The notes under the pieces are model-generated. The model was not told where the DNA came from. It saw only the letters and a list, made by a program, of their open reading frames with translations, and did no database searches. A DNA stretch of 64,000 bases from Leifsonia sp. 466MF. Its GTDB lineage: Bacteria > Actinomycetota > Actinomycetes > Actinomycetales > Microbacteriaceae. Of this stretch, positions 35,560 through 44,112 are shown in pieces. The stretch spans positions 2,170,001-2,234,000 of the forward strand of contig NZ_LT629696.1 of assembly GCF_900100265.1 (NCBI RefSeq), written 5' to 3'. A program made the translations under genes and the position numbers. The stretch's first letter is position 1; the number at the start of each line of letters is the position of its first letter.

Positions 35560-37647
35560 ATGCGTAACCGAGAACTGAAGACACTGCGGGCTGCGCTCGC
35601 TCTCGCGCTGGGCGCGACGCTGGCGGTGACCGCCGTCGCCCTGCCCGCGCAGGCCGCGACCACCGCTCCGGCGACCGTCCGCAGCGCCTCCGCCACCGCG
35701 GACGCCGCACCGCCGAAGCTCACCAATCTGGCGCACCTCGACTTCCTGCTCGACGATGTCCCGCTCCTCGCGGGCGTCGCCGGCCACACTACGTACCGTG
35801 CCGCCGAGGAGCCGGTGGCCCGCGCCCCCTGGGTGTACGCCGACCGGCAGTCCGACGGCACCTTCCACCGCGTCGGCGGCGGCCCGATCACCGATGCCGC
35901 GCGCGGCTGGTACGCCCAGGGCGCGTACGACGCCGACGACATCTCCCGCGCCGCGGTCGTCTACCTCCGCGATTGGAAGCAGAACGGCACGGCATCCAGC
36001 CGCACGTCGGCCTACGAACTGCTCCGTTCGCTCACCTACCTGCAGACGACGGAGGGCCCGAACGCCGGCAACGTGGTGCTCTGGCAGCAGCACGACGGCA
36101 CGCTCAACCCGTCCGCCATCCCGAAGGAGCTGCCCGACCCGTCCGACTCGGCCGAGTCGTTCTGGCTCGCCCGCACCGTCTGGGCACTCGGCGAGGGCTA
36201 CGCGGGCTTCCGCGACGCCGACCCCGCCTTCGCGTCGTTCCTCGGCGATCGCATGCAGCTGGCGCTCGGCGCCCTCGGCCGCCAGTCGCTCGCCCAGTAC
36301 CCGCAGACGCAGGTCGCGAACGGCGTCACCGTCCCCGGCTGGCTGATCGTCGGCAGCGCCGGGGCGACGGCGGAGGCCGTGCTCGGCCTGAGCGCGTACG
36401 TCTCCGCCCGTCCGGTGGACACAGCCGCGCGCACCGCCCTCGCCCACTACTCGGAGGGGATCGCGAAGCTGCAGAGCGGCGGCATCGGCCAGTGGCCGTT
36501 CGGCGCCCTCCTGCCCGAGGCGAACTCCCCCACCTTCTGGCACGCCTGGGCCGGGATGCAGCCCGCCGCCCTCACCGCGGCGTCGACCACCCTCGGCGAC
36601 GCCTCCCTGCAGCGCAGTGCGACCACCGACCTCGCCCAGTTCACCGCGCAGCTGCTCGCGACCGGCGGACCGGACAACGGCTGGACGCCGACCCCGGCCG
36701 ACCGCACCCAGATCGCGTACGGCGTCGACTCGCGTCTCGAGGGCCTCGTCGCCGCGGCCGACGCGACCGGCGCCGGCGGGCTCGCCGCCCTGGCCGGAGC
36801 GCAGGCCGCCTGGTACTTCGGAGCCAACCGCGCCGGTGTCCCGGCCTACGACCCGGCGACCGGTGTCTGCGTCGACGGCATCGCGGCCGACGGCACCGTG
36901 AACCGCAACTGCGGAGCCGAGTCGGTGATCCACACCCAGCTGAGCATGCTCGCGCTGGATGCGCATCCCGCCATCGCCCGCGCCGCCACTGCCCTCACCC
37001 GCACGACCGCGACCCAGGGCCTGACGGTGGTCGAGGCGGAGTCCGGCACGACGACCGGCACCGTCACCACCGTCACGCCGCCGTCAGCCTGGACGGGCTC
37101 GGCCAACTGGTCGGGCGGCGCCTACCTGCAGGCCTCCGACCGCTCCACCGTCACGGTCACGCTTCCCACGGGCCACCCGGCGGCGCGCATCCTGCCGATC
37201 GCCGACCTCGGTCCGGGCGGAGCAGGCACGACCTCGTGGACCGCCTCGGTCGGCCGCCTGACGCTGCCCCTCGGCCGGACCGACAACGTCCGCCCCGGTG
37301 AGCAGGGCATCGCGCCCAGCCCGGTGTTCCTGCTGCCGCAGACCCTGCCCATCCCCGTTCCCGCCCAGGCCACGACGGTGACTGCGCGCGTCTCCGGGAC
37401 CGCACGGCTGGATGCCCTGCTCGTCCAGCCCGTCGTGTCGCACCTCGGACTCGCGGGCAGCAGCAGCCTCGACGTCTACGTCAACGCGACGAAGCTGCCG
37501 GTGCCGCAGAAGCTGGATGCGACGGGCCCGGTCACCGCGACCAGCTACGACTCCTCCGGCCGCCAGGTCGGCCGCACGCAGACCGTCGGAGCCCACGGCA
37601 TCATCGTGGTCCTCCCCGGCGGCTTCACCACGGTGACCCCGAAGTGA
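35560..37647 (+). CDS. large secreted protein, probable glycan-active, family not recognised
   Basis: 695 residues. A Sec signal peptide ends at AQA (residues 30-32). The mature part begins with an all-helical-looking region of about 450 residues rich in Trp, Tyr and acidic residues (GAYDADDISRAAVVYLRDW, FWLARTVWALGEGYAGF, NGWTPTPADRTQIAYGVDSR), like an (alpha/alpha) toroid of glycosidases or lyases. It is followed by about 200 residues of beta-rich, Thr/Val-rich sequence beginning VEAESGTTTGTVTT, like a carbohydrate-binding or jelly-roll module. As first gene of an operon with an ABC sugar importer and GH130 enzymes, it probably attacks the polymer outside the cell. No catalytic family is recognised. 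Confidence 0.7.
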   Translation: MRNRELKTLRAALALALGATLAVTAVALPAQAATTAPATVRSASATADAAPPKLTNLAHLDFLLDDVPLLAGVAGHTTYRAAEEPVARAPWVYADRQSDGTFHRVGGGPITDAARGWYAQGAYDADDISRAAVVYLRDWKQNGTASSRTSAYELLRSLTYLQTTEGPNAGNVVLWQQHDGTLNPSAIPKELPDPSDSAESFWLARTVWALGEGYAGFRDADPAFASFLGDRMQLALGALGRQSLAQYPQTQVANGVTVPGWLIVGSAGATAEAVLGLSAYVSARPVDTAARTALAHYSEGIAKLQSGGIGQWPFGALLPEANSPTFWHAWAGMQPAALTAASTTLGDASLQRSATTDLAQFTAQLLATGGPDNGWTPTPADRTQIAYGVDSRLEGLVAAADATGAGGLAALAGAQAAWYFGANRAGVPAYDPATGVCVDGIAADGTVNRNCGAESVIHTQLSMLALDAHPAIARAATALTRTTATQGLTVVEAESGTTTGTVTTVTPPSAWTGSANWSGGAYLQASDRSTVTVTLPTGHPAARILPIADLGPGGAGTTSWTASVGRLTLPLGRTDNVRPGEQGIAPSPVFLLPQTLPIPVPAQATTVTARVSGTARLDALLVQPVVSHLGLAGSSSLDVYVNATKLPVPQKLDATGPVTATSYDSSGRQVGRTQTVGAHGIIVVLPGGFTTVTPK

Positions 37648-37654
37648 GCCACGC

Positions 37655-38677
37655 ATGAGTCCGGCCAACGTCACGATCAACGACGTCGCCCGCGCCGCGG
37701 GCGTCAGCAAGTCGCTCGTGTCGCTGACCCTGAACGCGCGGCCGGGGGTCGCGAGCGAGACGCGGGAGCGCATCCTGCAGACCGCCCGCGACCTCGGCTG
37801 GACACCGCATCCCGGGGCCCGCGGTCTGAGCACCCGGCGCGCCTACGCCCTCGGGCTGGTGCTGCGGCGCGAACCCCGGACGATCGAGGTGGACCCGTTC
37901 TTCGCCTCGTTCATCGCCGGAGTGGAGACCGTGCTGGCCGAACGCGGCAACGTGCTCGTGCTGACCGTCGTGCCCGACCGCGCCGCCGAGGAGCGTGCGT
38001 ATGAGCGGCTCATCGCCGACAAGCGCGTCGACGGGTTCCTGCTCACCGACCTCCTCGCCGCGGACGAGCGCATCCCGCTGATCTCGCGGCTCGGCTCCTA
38101 TGCCGTGTCGCTCGGCGAACCGCCCGGTGGCAGCCCCTTCCCCGTCATCACCCGCGACTACGACTCCGGCATCGACGAGCTCGTCCGGCACCTCGTTCAG
38201 CTCGGGCACCGCCGCATCGCCCACGTCTCGGGCGACGAGCGGATGCTGCACGGGCTCCGCAGGCGTGAGCGCTTCGAGCTCGCCGCGGCGGCGGCCGGGA
38301 TCTCCCCCGTCGTCGTCACCACAGACTTCTCTCCCGAGCAGGGCGCCGAGGCCACGAAGGCCCTGCTCGAGACAGAGGACCGCCCGACCGCGATCGTCTA
38401 CGGGAACGACCCCATGGCGATCGCCGGGATGGGCGTCGCACATGAGCGAGGGCTCGACCTCCCGGCCGAGCTCTCCATCACCGGACTGGACGGCTCGCAC
38501 ATCGGGTCGTTCGTCTACCCCTCCCTCACCACCCTCGACAACGACCCGGCCGGCTGGGGAACCGCCGCCGCCACCGCGCTGCTGCGGCTGGTGGAGGACG
38601 GCGAACCCGGCGACGTCGCGCTGCCGCCCGCCCGGCTGGTGGTGCGCGCATCCACCGCCCCGCCGTCGGCCGGCTGA
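37655..38677 (+). CDS. LacI-family transcriptional regulator
   Basis: 340 residues. The DNA-binding headpiece TINDVARAAGVSKSLVSLTLN (about 7-27), with the hinge region up to residue 60, is followed by a periplasmic-binding-protein-like ligand domain. It starts 7 bases after the stop of the secreted protein gene. The palindrome TAAACCGGTTTA at the operon promoter is its likely site. The inducer is expected to be the imported sugar or its GH130 product. Confidence 0.93.
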   Translation: MSPANVTINDVARAAGVSKSLVSLTLNARPGVASETRERILQTARDLGWTPHPGARGLSTRRAYALGLVLRREPRTIEVDPFFASFIAGVETVLAERGNVLVLTVVPDRAAEERAYERLIADKRVDGFLLTDLLAADERIPLISRLGSYAVSLGEPPGGSPFPVITRDYDSGIDELVRHLVQLGHRRIAHVSGDERMLHGLRRRERFELAAAAAGISPVVVTTDFSPEQGAEATKALLETEDRPTAIVYGNDPMAIAGMGVAHERGLDLPAELSITGLDGSHIGSFVYPSLTTLDNDPAGWGTAAATALLRLVEDGEPGDVALPPARLVVRASTAPPSAG

Positions 38678-38714
38678 TCGACCCCACCCCCACACCCACC
38701 GAAAGGCAGAGACA

Positions 38715-40007
38715 ATGCGAAAGCGTAGGATCGCCATCTCCCTCATCACCGCCGGCATCGTCGCCGGCACCCTGGCCGCGTGCGGCTCGAGCGGAGGCGG
38801 CAGCACGGACGCCATGAAGGCGCACGGCCCGATCACCATCTGGTACTCCAACAACACCCAGGAGGTGCAGTGGGGCAAGGCGATGGTCTCGGCCTGGAAC
38901 TCCGCGCACCCGAAGGAGAAGATCAAGGCGCAGGAGGTGCCTGCCGGAAAGAGCACCGAGGAGGTCATCGGCGCCGCCATCACTGCGGGAACCACGCCGT
39001 GCCTGGTGTTCAACAACCTCCCGGCGGCCACCGGCCAGTGGCAGAAGCAGGGCGGCCTCGTCGACCTGTCGAAGTTCCCGGACGGGAACAAGTACATCGA
39101 GGCCCGCAGCGGTGACGCCGCGGCCCAGTACAAGTCGGCCGACGGCGACTACTACCAGATGCCGTGGAAGCAGAACCCCGTCATGATCTTCTACAACAAG
39201 GCCATCTTCCAGAAGGCCGGCCTCGACCCCGAGAAGCCCGACCTGTCGACCTACGACAAGTTCCTGGCCGCCGCGCAGAAGATCAAGTCGTCCGGCGCAG
39301 CTCCGTACGCGATCTACCCGGCCCCGACGAGCGAGTTCTTCCAGGTGAACTTCGACTACCTGCCGCTGCTCGCCGCCCAGACCGGTGGCAAGACCTTCAT
39401 CGAGGACGGCAAGGCCACCATCGCCGACCAGGACTCGCTGGATGTCGCCAACTTCTGGAAGACCATCTACAGCGATGGGCTCGCCGGCAAGGAGCAGTAC
39501 CAGGGCGACGCGTTCCAGGACGGCAAGTCCGCCATGGCCATCGTCGGCCCCTGGGCCATCGCGTACTACGGCGACAAGGTCCAGTGGGGCTCCGTCCCCG
39601 TCCCGACCAAGGACGGCAAGTCGGCCGACGAGACCTACACCTTCCCGGACGCGAAGAACATCGGTATGTACACCTCGTGCAAGAACCAGGGAACGGCCTG
39701 GGATGTGCTGAAGTTCGCGACCAGCCAGGAGCAGGACGGCAAACTGCTCGACGTCAGCGGCCAGATGCCGATCCGCAAGGACCTCGCCACCACCTACGCG
39801 TCGTACTTCGACTCGCACCCCGCGTACAAGGAGTTCGGCGCGCAGAGCGCTCGCACGGTGGACGACCCGACCGGTACGAACACGATCGCGCAGATGCAGG
39901 CTCTTCGTGACGCCTACACGAAGGCGGTCGTGAACGGCAGCGGATCGGTGGAGGACGTCTTCAAGGCGGCAGCCGACAAGATCGACAAGCTCCAGGCCCA
40001 GAAGTAG
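38715..40007 (+). CDS. ABC sugar transporter, substrate-binding lipoprotein
   Basis: 430 residues. A lipoprotein signal peptide ends LAAC (Cys23), followed by a Gly/Ser linker. The mature protein is a family 1 (CUT1-type) solute-binding protein with ITIWYSNN near its start, MPWKQNPVMIFYNKAIFQKAG and DGKSAMAIVGPWAIAYYG. It captures the oligosaccharide and hands it to the two permeases that follow. No ATPase gene is present in the operon; as is common for CUT1 systems in actinobacteria, a shared MsiK-type ATPase encoded elsewhere is expected. Confidence 0.93.
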   Translation: MRKRRIAISLITAGIVAGTLAACGSSGGGSTDAMKAHGPITIWYSNNTQEVQWGKAMVSAWNSAHPKEKIKAQEVPAGKSTEEVIGAAITAGTTPCLVFNNLPAATGQWQKQGGLVDLSKFPDGNKYIEARSGDAAAQYKSADGDYYQMPWKQNPVMIFYNKAIFQKAGLDPEKPDLSTYDKFLAAAQKIKSSGAAPYAIYPAPTSEFFQVNFDYLPLLAAQTGGKTFIEDGKATIADQDSLDVANFWKTIYSDGLAGKEQYQGDAFQDGKSAMAIVGPWAIAYYGDKVQWGSVPVPTKDGKSADETYTFPDAKNIGMYTSCKNQGTAWDVLKFATSQEQDGKLLDVSGQMPIRKDLATTYASYFDSHPAYKEFGAQSARTVDDPTGTNTIAQMQALRDAYTKAVVNGSGSVEDVFKAAADKIDKLQAQK

Positions 40008-40009
40008 CC

Positions 40010-40987
40010 ATGAGCACCTCCGTCCGCGGTTCTGACACCGCACGGCCGGCGGCGGGCGCCTCGCCCGCCGCCGGGTCGGGGCGCACGCACCGGCCGCCGC
40101 TCGTGCAGCGCATCCTGGGCACCAATCCGCTCGGCTGGCTGTTCAGCGCGCCGTACCTCGTCTTCGTGCTCGCGATCTTCGCGTTCCCGCTGTGCTTCGC
40201 GGTGTACATGTCGTTCTTCGACTACTTCTTCGCGGCGCCCGGGGCGAACGTGGATCGCCCGTTCGTCGGGTTCGACAACTACATCCAGGCGTTCACCGAC
40301 CCCCAGGTGCTGCAGTCGTTCGTCAACGTCGGCATCTTCCTGATCATCAATGTGCCGCTCACCGTCATCCTGTCGCTGCTTCTCGCCTCCGGGCTGAACA
40401 GCATCGTCCGGTTCCGCACCTTCCTGCGGGTGAGTTACTACGTGCCGTACGTGACAGCGAGTGTGGCGACCATCGCCGTCTGGCTGTTCCTGTTCGGCCA
40501 GAACGGACTCGTCAACCAGATCCTCGGTCCGCTGGCGCCGAGCCCGAGCTGGCTCTCGAACCCGGCGCTCGCCATGCCGTCCATCGCGATCTACGTCACG
40601 TGGAAGGGTCTCGGCTTCTACATCCTGCTGTACCTCGCGGCGCTGCAGAACGTGCCGACCGAGCTGTACGAGTCGGCCGCCACCGACGGCGCGGGCAAGA
40701 TCCGGCAGTTCATGTCGGTCACCGTTCCGGGCGTGCGTCCGGCGACCGTGCTGGTCCTGCTGCTCGCGACGATCACCGGCGCGAACCTGTTCACCGAGCC
40801 CTACCTGCTCACCGGAGGCGGCGGGCCGGAAGGCCGATCCGCCTCGCCGGTGCTGCTGATCTATCAGCAGGGCATCCAGCAGGGCCACCCGGGATACGCC
40901 TCCGCGATCGGGGTCATCCTCGTCATCGGGGTGCTCATCATCGGCTGGCTGCAGAACCGCTTCGTCGGAGGGAGGAACGAGTCATGA
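40010..40987 (+). CDS. ABC sugar transporter permease (MalF type)
   Basis: 325 residues with an unordered basic N-terminus and six membrane helices. The EAA loop is YESAATDGAGKIRQFMSVTVP (starting Y-E-S-A-A, about residue 222), which couples to the ATPase. It starts 2 bases after the stop of the binding-protein gene, and its stop overlaps the ATG of the second permease. Confidence 0.93.
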   Translation: MSTSVRGSDTARPAAGASPAAGSGRTHRPPLVQRILGTNPLGWLFSAPYLVFVLAIFAFPLCFAVYMSFFDYFFAAPGANVDRPFVGFDNYIQAFTDPQVLQSFVNVGIFLIINVPLTVILSLLLASGLNSIVRFRTFLRVSYYVPYVTASVATIAVWLFLFGQNGLVNQILGPLAPSPSWLSNPALAMPSIAIYVTWKGLGFYILLYLAALQNVPTELYESAATDGAGKIRQFMSVTVPGVRPATVLVLLLATITGANLFTEPYLLTGGGGPEGRSASPVLLIYQQGIQQGHPGYASAIGVILVIGVLIIGWLQNRFVGGRNES

Positions 40988-41895
40988 CCACGGAGACCAC
41001 CCCACGTGCCGTCGCACCGGCGCGGACCAAGCGCAGGAGGGACCTGGGCACCCCGCGGCGGCTGAGCCGCGGGCAGGCGATCCTGCAGGGCATCGTGCTG
41101 ACGCTCGGCGCTATCGCGTTCCTGTTCCCCTTCTACTACATGCTGGTCGGGTCGCTTCAGACGGCCCCCGACACGACGATCGCGGGCGCCTTCCCGAACC
41201 CGGGCAACCTGACGCTGCAGAACTACGCCGAGATCAACTCGCGCATCAACCTGGTGACCGGCCTCGTGAACTCGGGGATCTTCACCGGCGGCGTGCTCCT
41301 GGGCACGGTCGTGTTCGGCGTGCTGGCCGGGTACTCGCTCGCGGTGCTGCAGTGGCGCGGACGCGGGGTCACCTTCGCCCTCGCACTGCTCGTGCAGACC
41401 ATCCCGTTCCAGCTGCTGATGATCCCGCTGTACGTGCTCATCGCACGCAATTACGGGCTCGCCGACAACTACCTCGGGATGATCCTGCCGTTCGCGATCA
41501 ACTCGGCGGCCGTGCTCATCTTCCGGCAGTACTTCCTGCAGCTCCCCAAGGAGCTGTTCGACGCCGCCCGCGTCGACGGGGCCGGCGAGTTCCGTCTGTT
41601 GTGGCGGATCGCGCTGCCCCTGGTGCGTCCGGCCCTGGTCACGGTGCTGCTGCTCACCTTCATCGGCCCGTGGAACGAATTCCTCTGGCCGTTCCTGATC
41701 ACCAAGGAGGCGAGCCTGCAGCCGCTGGCCGTTTCGCTGGCGAACTACATCTCGACGGTCGCGGGGTCCACCGCGAACCCGTACGGCGCGATCCTCTCCG
41801 GAGCCGTCGTGCTGGCCGCGCCCGTCGTCGTGCTGTTCATCGTGTTCCAGCGCTACTTCACCTCCACCGACCTGGGTTCGTCCGTCAAGGGCTGA
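40984..41895 (+). CDS. ABC sugar transporter permease (MalG type)
   Basis: 303 residues, six membrane helices. The EAA loop reads LFDAARVDGAGEFRLLWRIA, and WNEFLWPFLI follows, as in MalG-like permeases. The ATGA overlap with the first permease shows translational coupling. Together with the lipoprotein it forms one importer, lacking only the ATPase. Confidence 0.93.
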   Translation: MTTETTPRAVAPARTKRRRDLGTPRRLSRGQAILQGIVLTLGAIAFLFPFYYMLVGSLQTAPDTTIAGAFPNPGNLTLQNYAEINSRINLVTGLVNSGIFTGGVLLGTVVFGVLAGYSLAVLQWRGRGVTFALALLVQTIPFQLLMIPLYVLIARNYGLADNYLGMILPFAINSAAVLIFRQYFLQLPKELFDAARVDGAGEFRLLWRIALPLVRPALVTVLLLTFIGPWNEFLWPFLITKEASLQPLAVSLANYISTVAGSTANPYGAILSGAVVLAAPVVVLFIVFQRYFTSTDLGSSVKG

Positions 41896-41934
41896 CCCAC
41901 CCCGTCCATCCACAGAAACGAACCACGGGAGACC

Positions 41935-42960
41935 ATGGACACCGTCCACACCGCTCCGGCGGAGCACGACGCCCTGCTGGCGAGCTACCGCGAGGCGCTC
42001 GCGCACACCAACGCCCTCACCGACCGCATCTCGACCGACCAGTTCTCGGCGCACTACCCGGTGCGCCCGGACTGGACGATCGGACCGTTCGTCCGTGACG
42101 ACGCGCTGACCTTCCGCCCGGAGGGCCAGTGGGACGACCCCACCGGGGTGGGATGGACGAGCGACTCGGTCTTCAACCCGACCGTCATCCAGCGGGGCGA
42201 CGACGTGCACCTGTTCTACCGGGCATCGCCGCGCAAGGAGTCGACCGCCAGCCGGATCGGTCACGCGGTCCGGCGGGACGGCGTGTGGCACGACTCCCCC
42301 GCCAACCCGATCCTCTATCCGACGCTCGCGAACGAGACGCTCGGCGTCGAGGACCCGAAGGTCTACGCCCTCGACACCGGCTACGTGCTCTTCTACAACG
42401 CGATCTGGCGACGGGACGACGGATCCGTCGCCGTCGACATCATGAGCGCGGTCTCGGACGACCTCGAACACTGGACGAAGCGCGGCCTCGTCGTCCCCTA
42501 CGAGGTCTCGGAGTACTGGGCGAAGGGAGCGGTGATCCCGCGCGACGAGCACGGCCGGGCGGTGCGGATCGGCGGCGAGTACCTCATGTTCCTGTCCGAG
42601 GGATGCGGCGGCCGGCCCACGGTCGGACGCTCGACCGACGGCCTCGAGTGGCGCTTCGACGTGCAGCCCTACCTCGACCTGTCGCCGCTCCCCGGCTCGC
42701 TGTTCGAGGTCGCCTGCGCCGTCGTCGACGGCGACCACCTGGTGCTCGACTTCTTCTACGCCGACGCCGACGGCGACTTCGCCGCAGCGCAGGCGCTGTA
42801 CCGGCTCGACGACCCGTTCACGCAACTGGAGCTGAACCGCGGCGGCTCGCTCGCCTGGGGCGGCCTCCAGAAGCTCGACGGCCGCTGGTCGTTCGCCCAG
42901 GGATGGGATGCTCCGCCCGGGGTCCGCGAACTGTACTTCTACAAGGAGGTGGACGCATGA
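41935..42960 (+). CDS. GH130-like five-bladed beta-propeller glycosidase or phosphorylase
   Basis: 341 residues, cytoplasmic. Five similar blade-like repeats are visible, with FNPTVIQRGDDVHLFYRAS, GVEDPKVYAL (137-146), FLSEGCGG and DFFYADADG. GVEDPK matches the GVEDPR motif of GH130, though the Arg is Lys here, so it is a diverged member. GH130 enzymes split beta-mannosides, by phosphorolysis or, in some subgroups, hydrolysis. It overlaps the next GH130 gene by ATGA. Confidence 0.75.
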   Translation: MDTVHTAPAEHDALLASYREALAHTNALTDRISTDQFSAHYPVRPDWTIGPFVRDDALTFRPEGQWDDPTGVGWTSDSVFNPTVIQRGDDVHLFYRASPRKESTASRIGHAVRRDGVWHDSPANPILYPTLANETLGVEDPKVYALDTGYVLFYNAIWRRDDGSVAVDIMSAVSDDLEHWTKRGLVVPYEVSEYWAKGAVIPRDEHGRAVRIGGEYLMFLSEGCGGRPTVGRSTDGLEWRFDVQPYLDLSPLPGSLFEVACAVVDGDHLVLDFFYADADGDFAAAQALYRLDDPFTQLELNRGGSLAWGGLQKLDGRWSFAQGWDAPPGVRELYFYKEVDA

Positions 42961-44015
42961 GCGCGTTCCCGTACCGGCTCTCGCGCGCGGGCGTCGTGAT
43001 GACCCCTGTCGCGGGCGACCCGCTCGAGGCGGAGGGGGTCCTCAACCCCGCGTCCGGCCACGGCCCCGACGGCGACCTGTACCTGCTGCCGCGCCTGGTC
43101 GCCGAGGGCAACGTCTCGCGCGTCGGCCTCGCCCGCGTGATCACGGAGGACGGCGTCCCGGTCGCCGTCGAACGCCAGGGCGTCGTCCTCGAACCGGACC
43201 GCCCCTTCGAGCGCGGCCGTTCGAACGCGGGCGTCGAGGACCCGCGCATCACGTTCATCCCGTCGCTCGGGCTGCACGTGATGACGTACGTCGCCTACGG
43301 ACCGCTCGGCCCGCACACCGCGGTCGCCGTCTCCGACGACCTGCGCGCCTGGCGGCGGCTCGGCCCGGTGTCGTTCGAGTACGACGACGAGCTGGGGATC
43401 GACTTGTCGCTCTTCCACAACAAGGACACCGTGTTCTTCCCCGAACCGGTCACCGCGCCGGACGGCACCCCGAGCCTCGCCGTGCTCCACCGGCCGGTGT
43501 GGGACCTGGGCGAAATCCGCCCGGGCGAGGGCGAGCATCCCCCCGCGGGCGAGAGTCGGCCCAGCATCTGGATCGCGTTCATCCCCGTCGAGGCTGTGCA
43601 GCGCGACCTGCGTGAGCTCGCCCGCTGGCGGCAGAACCGGTTCCTGGCGGGTCCCGAGTTCCCGTTCGAGGAGCTCAAGATCGGTGCGGGCCCGGCGCCG
43701 CGACGCGTCCCCGAAGGCTGGCTGCTCATCCACCACGGTGTCACCGGCCGGCTGGAGTCGGGGGTCGCGCAGCAGAAGAACGTCAACTACGCCGCCGGCG
43801 CGATGATCCTCGACGGCGACGAGCCGTGGCGGGTGCTCGACCGCACCACCGAACCGCTGCTCTCGGCCGAGACGGAGGACGAGCGCAGCGGCATCGTGCC
43901 GAACGTCGTGTTCCCGACGGCCATCGAGACGGTGGACGGCCGCGACTGGGTGTTCTACGGCATGGCGGACTCGAAGATCGGTGTCGCTCTGCTGGAGCGG
44001 GGGGAGACCGTCTGA
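42957..44015 (+). CDS. GH130 family beta-mannoside phosphorylase or hydrolase
   Basis: 352 residues, cytoplasmic five-bladed propeller. GVEDPRITF (92-100) is the classical GH130 active-site motif, and LLIHHGV and NYAAGAMILD follow as in the family. Known members act on beta-1,4-mannooligosaccharides, mannosyl-glucose or beta-1,2-mannobiose and release mannose-1-phosphate. Whether this one is a phosphorylase depends on the phosphate-binding basic residues, which I cannot judge without an alignment. It is the last gene of the LacI operon. Confidence 0.85.
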   Translation: MSAFPYRLSRAGVVMTPVAGDPLEAEGVLNPASGHGPDGDLYLLPRLVAEGNVSRVGLARVITEDGVPVAVERQGVVLEPDRPFERGRSNAGVEDPRITFIPSLGLHVMTYVAYGPLGPHTAVAVSDDLRAWRRLGPVSFEYDDELGIDLSLFHNKDTVFFPEPVTAPDGTPSLAVLHRPVWDLGEIRPGEGEHPPAGESRPSIWIAFIPVEAVQRDLRELARWRQNRFLAGPEFPFEELKIGAGPAPRRVPEGWLLIHHGVTGRLESGVAQQKNVNYAAGAMILDGDEPWRVLDRTTEPLLSAETEDERSGIVPNVVFPTAIETVDGRDWVFYGMADSKIGVALLERGETV

Positions 44016-44035
44016 AGCCGCTCATGGCGCTGATT

Positions 44036-44112
44036 TGCGGGGATTATGCATATTGCACATGTAAAACGTATAATTCGCGATCAGCCGCCGGAGTGCTCTA
44101 CTCTTAGAACTC
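44036..44112 (+). promoter_or_regulatory. AT-rich promoter region before the acyltransferase
   Basis: A sharply AT-rich patch (44041-44078) contains TATGCATA and a perfect TATAAT (44069-44074). A second -10-like box TACTCT (44099-44104) lies 8 bases before the GTG at 44113. No convincing -35 box is seen for either. The base composition is unlike the rest of the window and may mark a junction. Confidence 0.45.
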
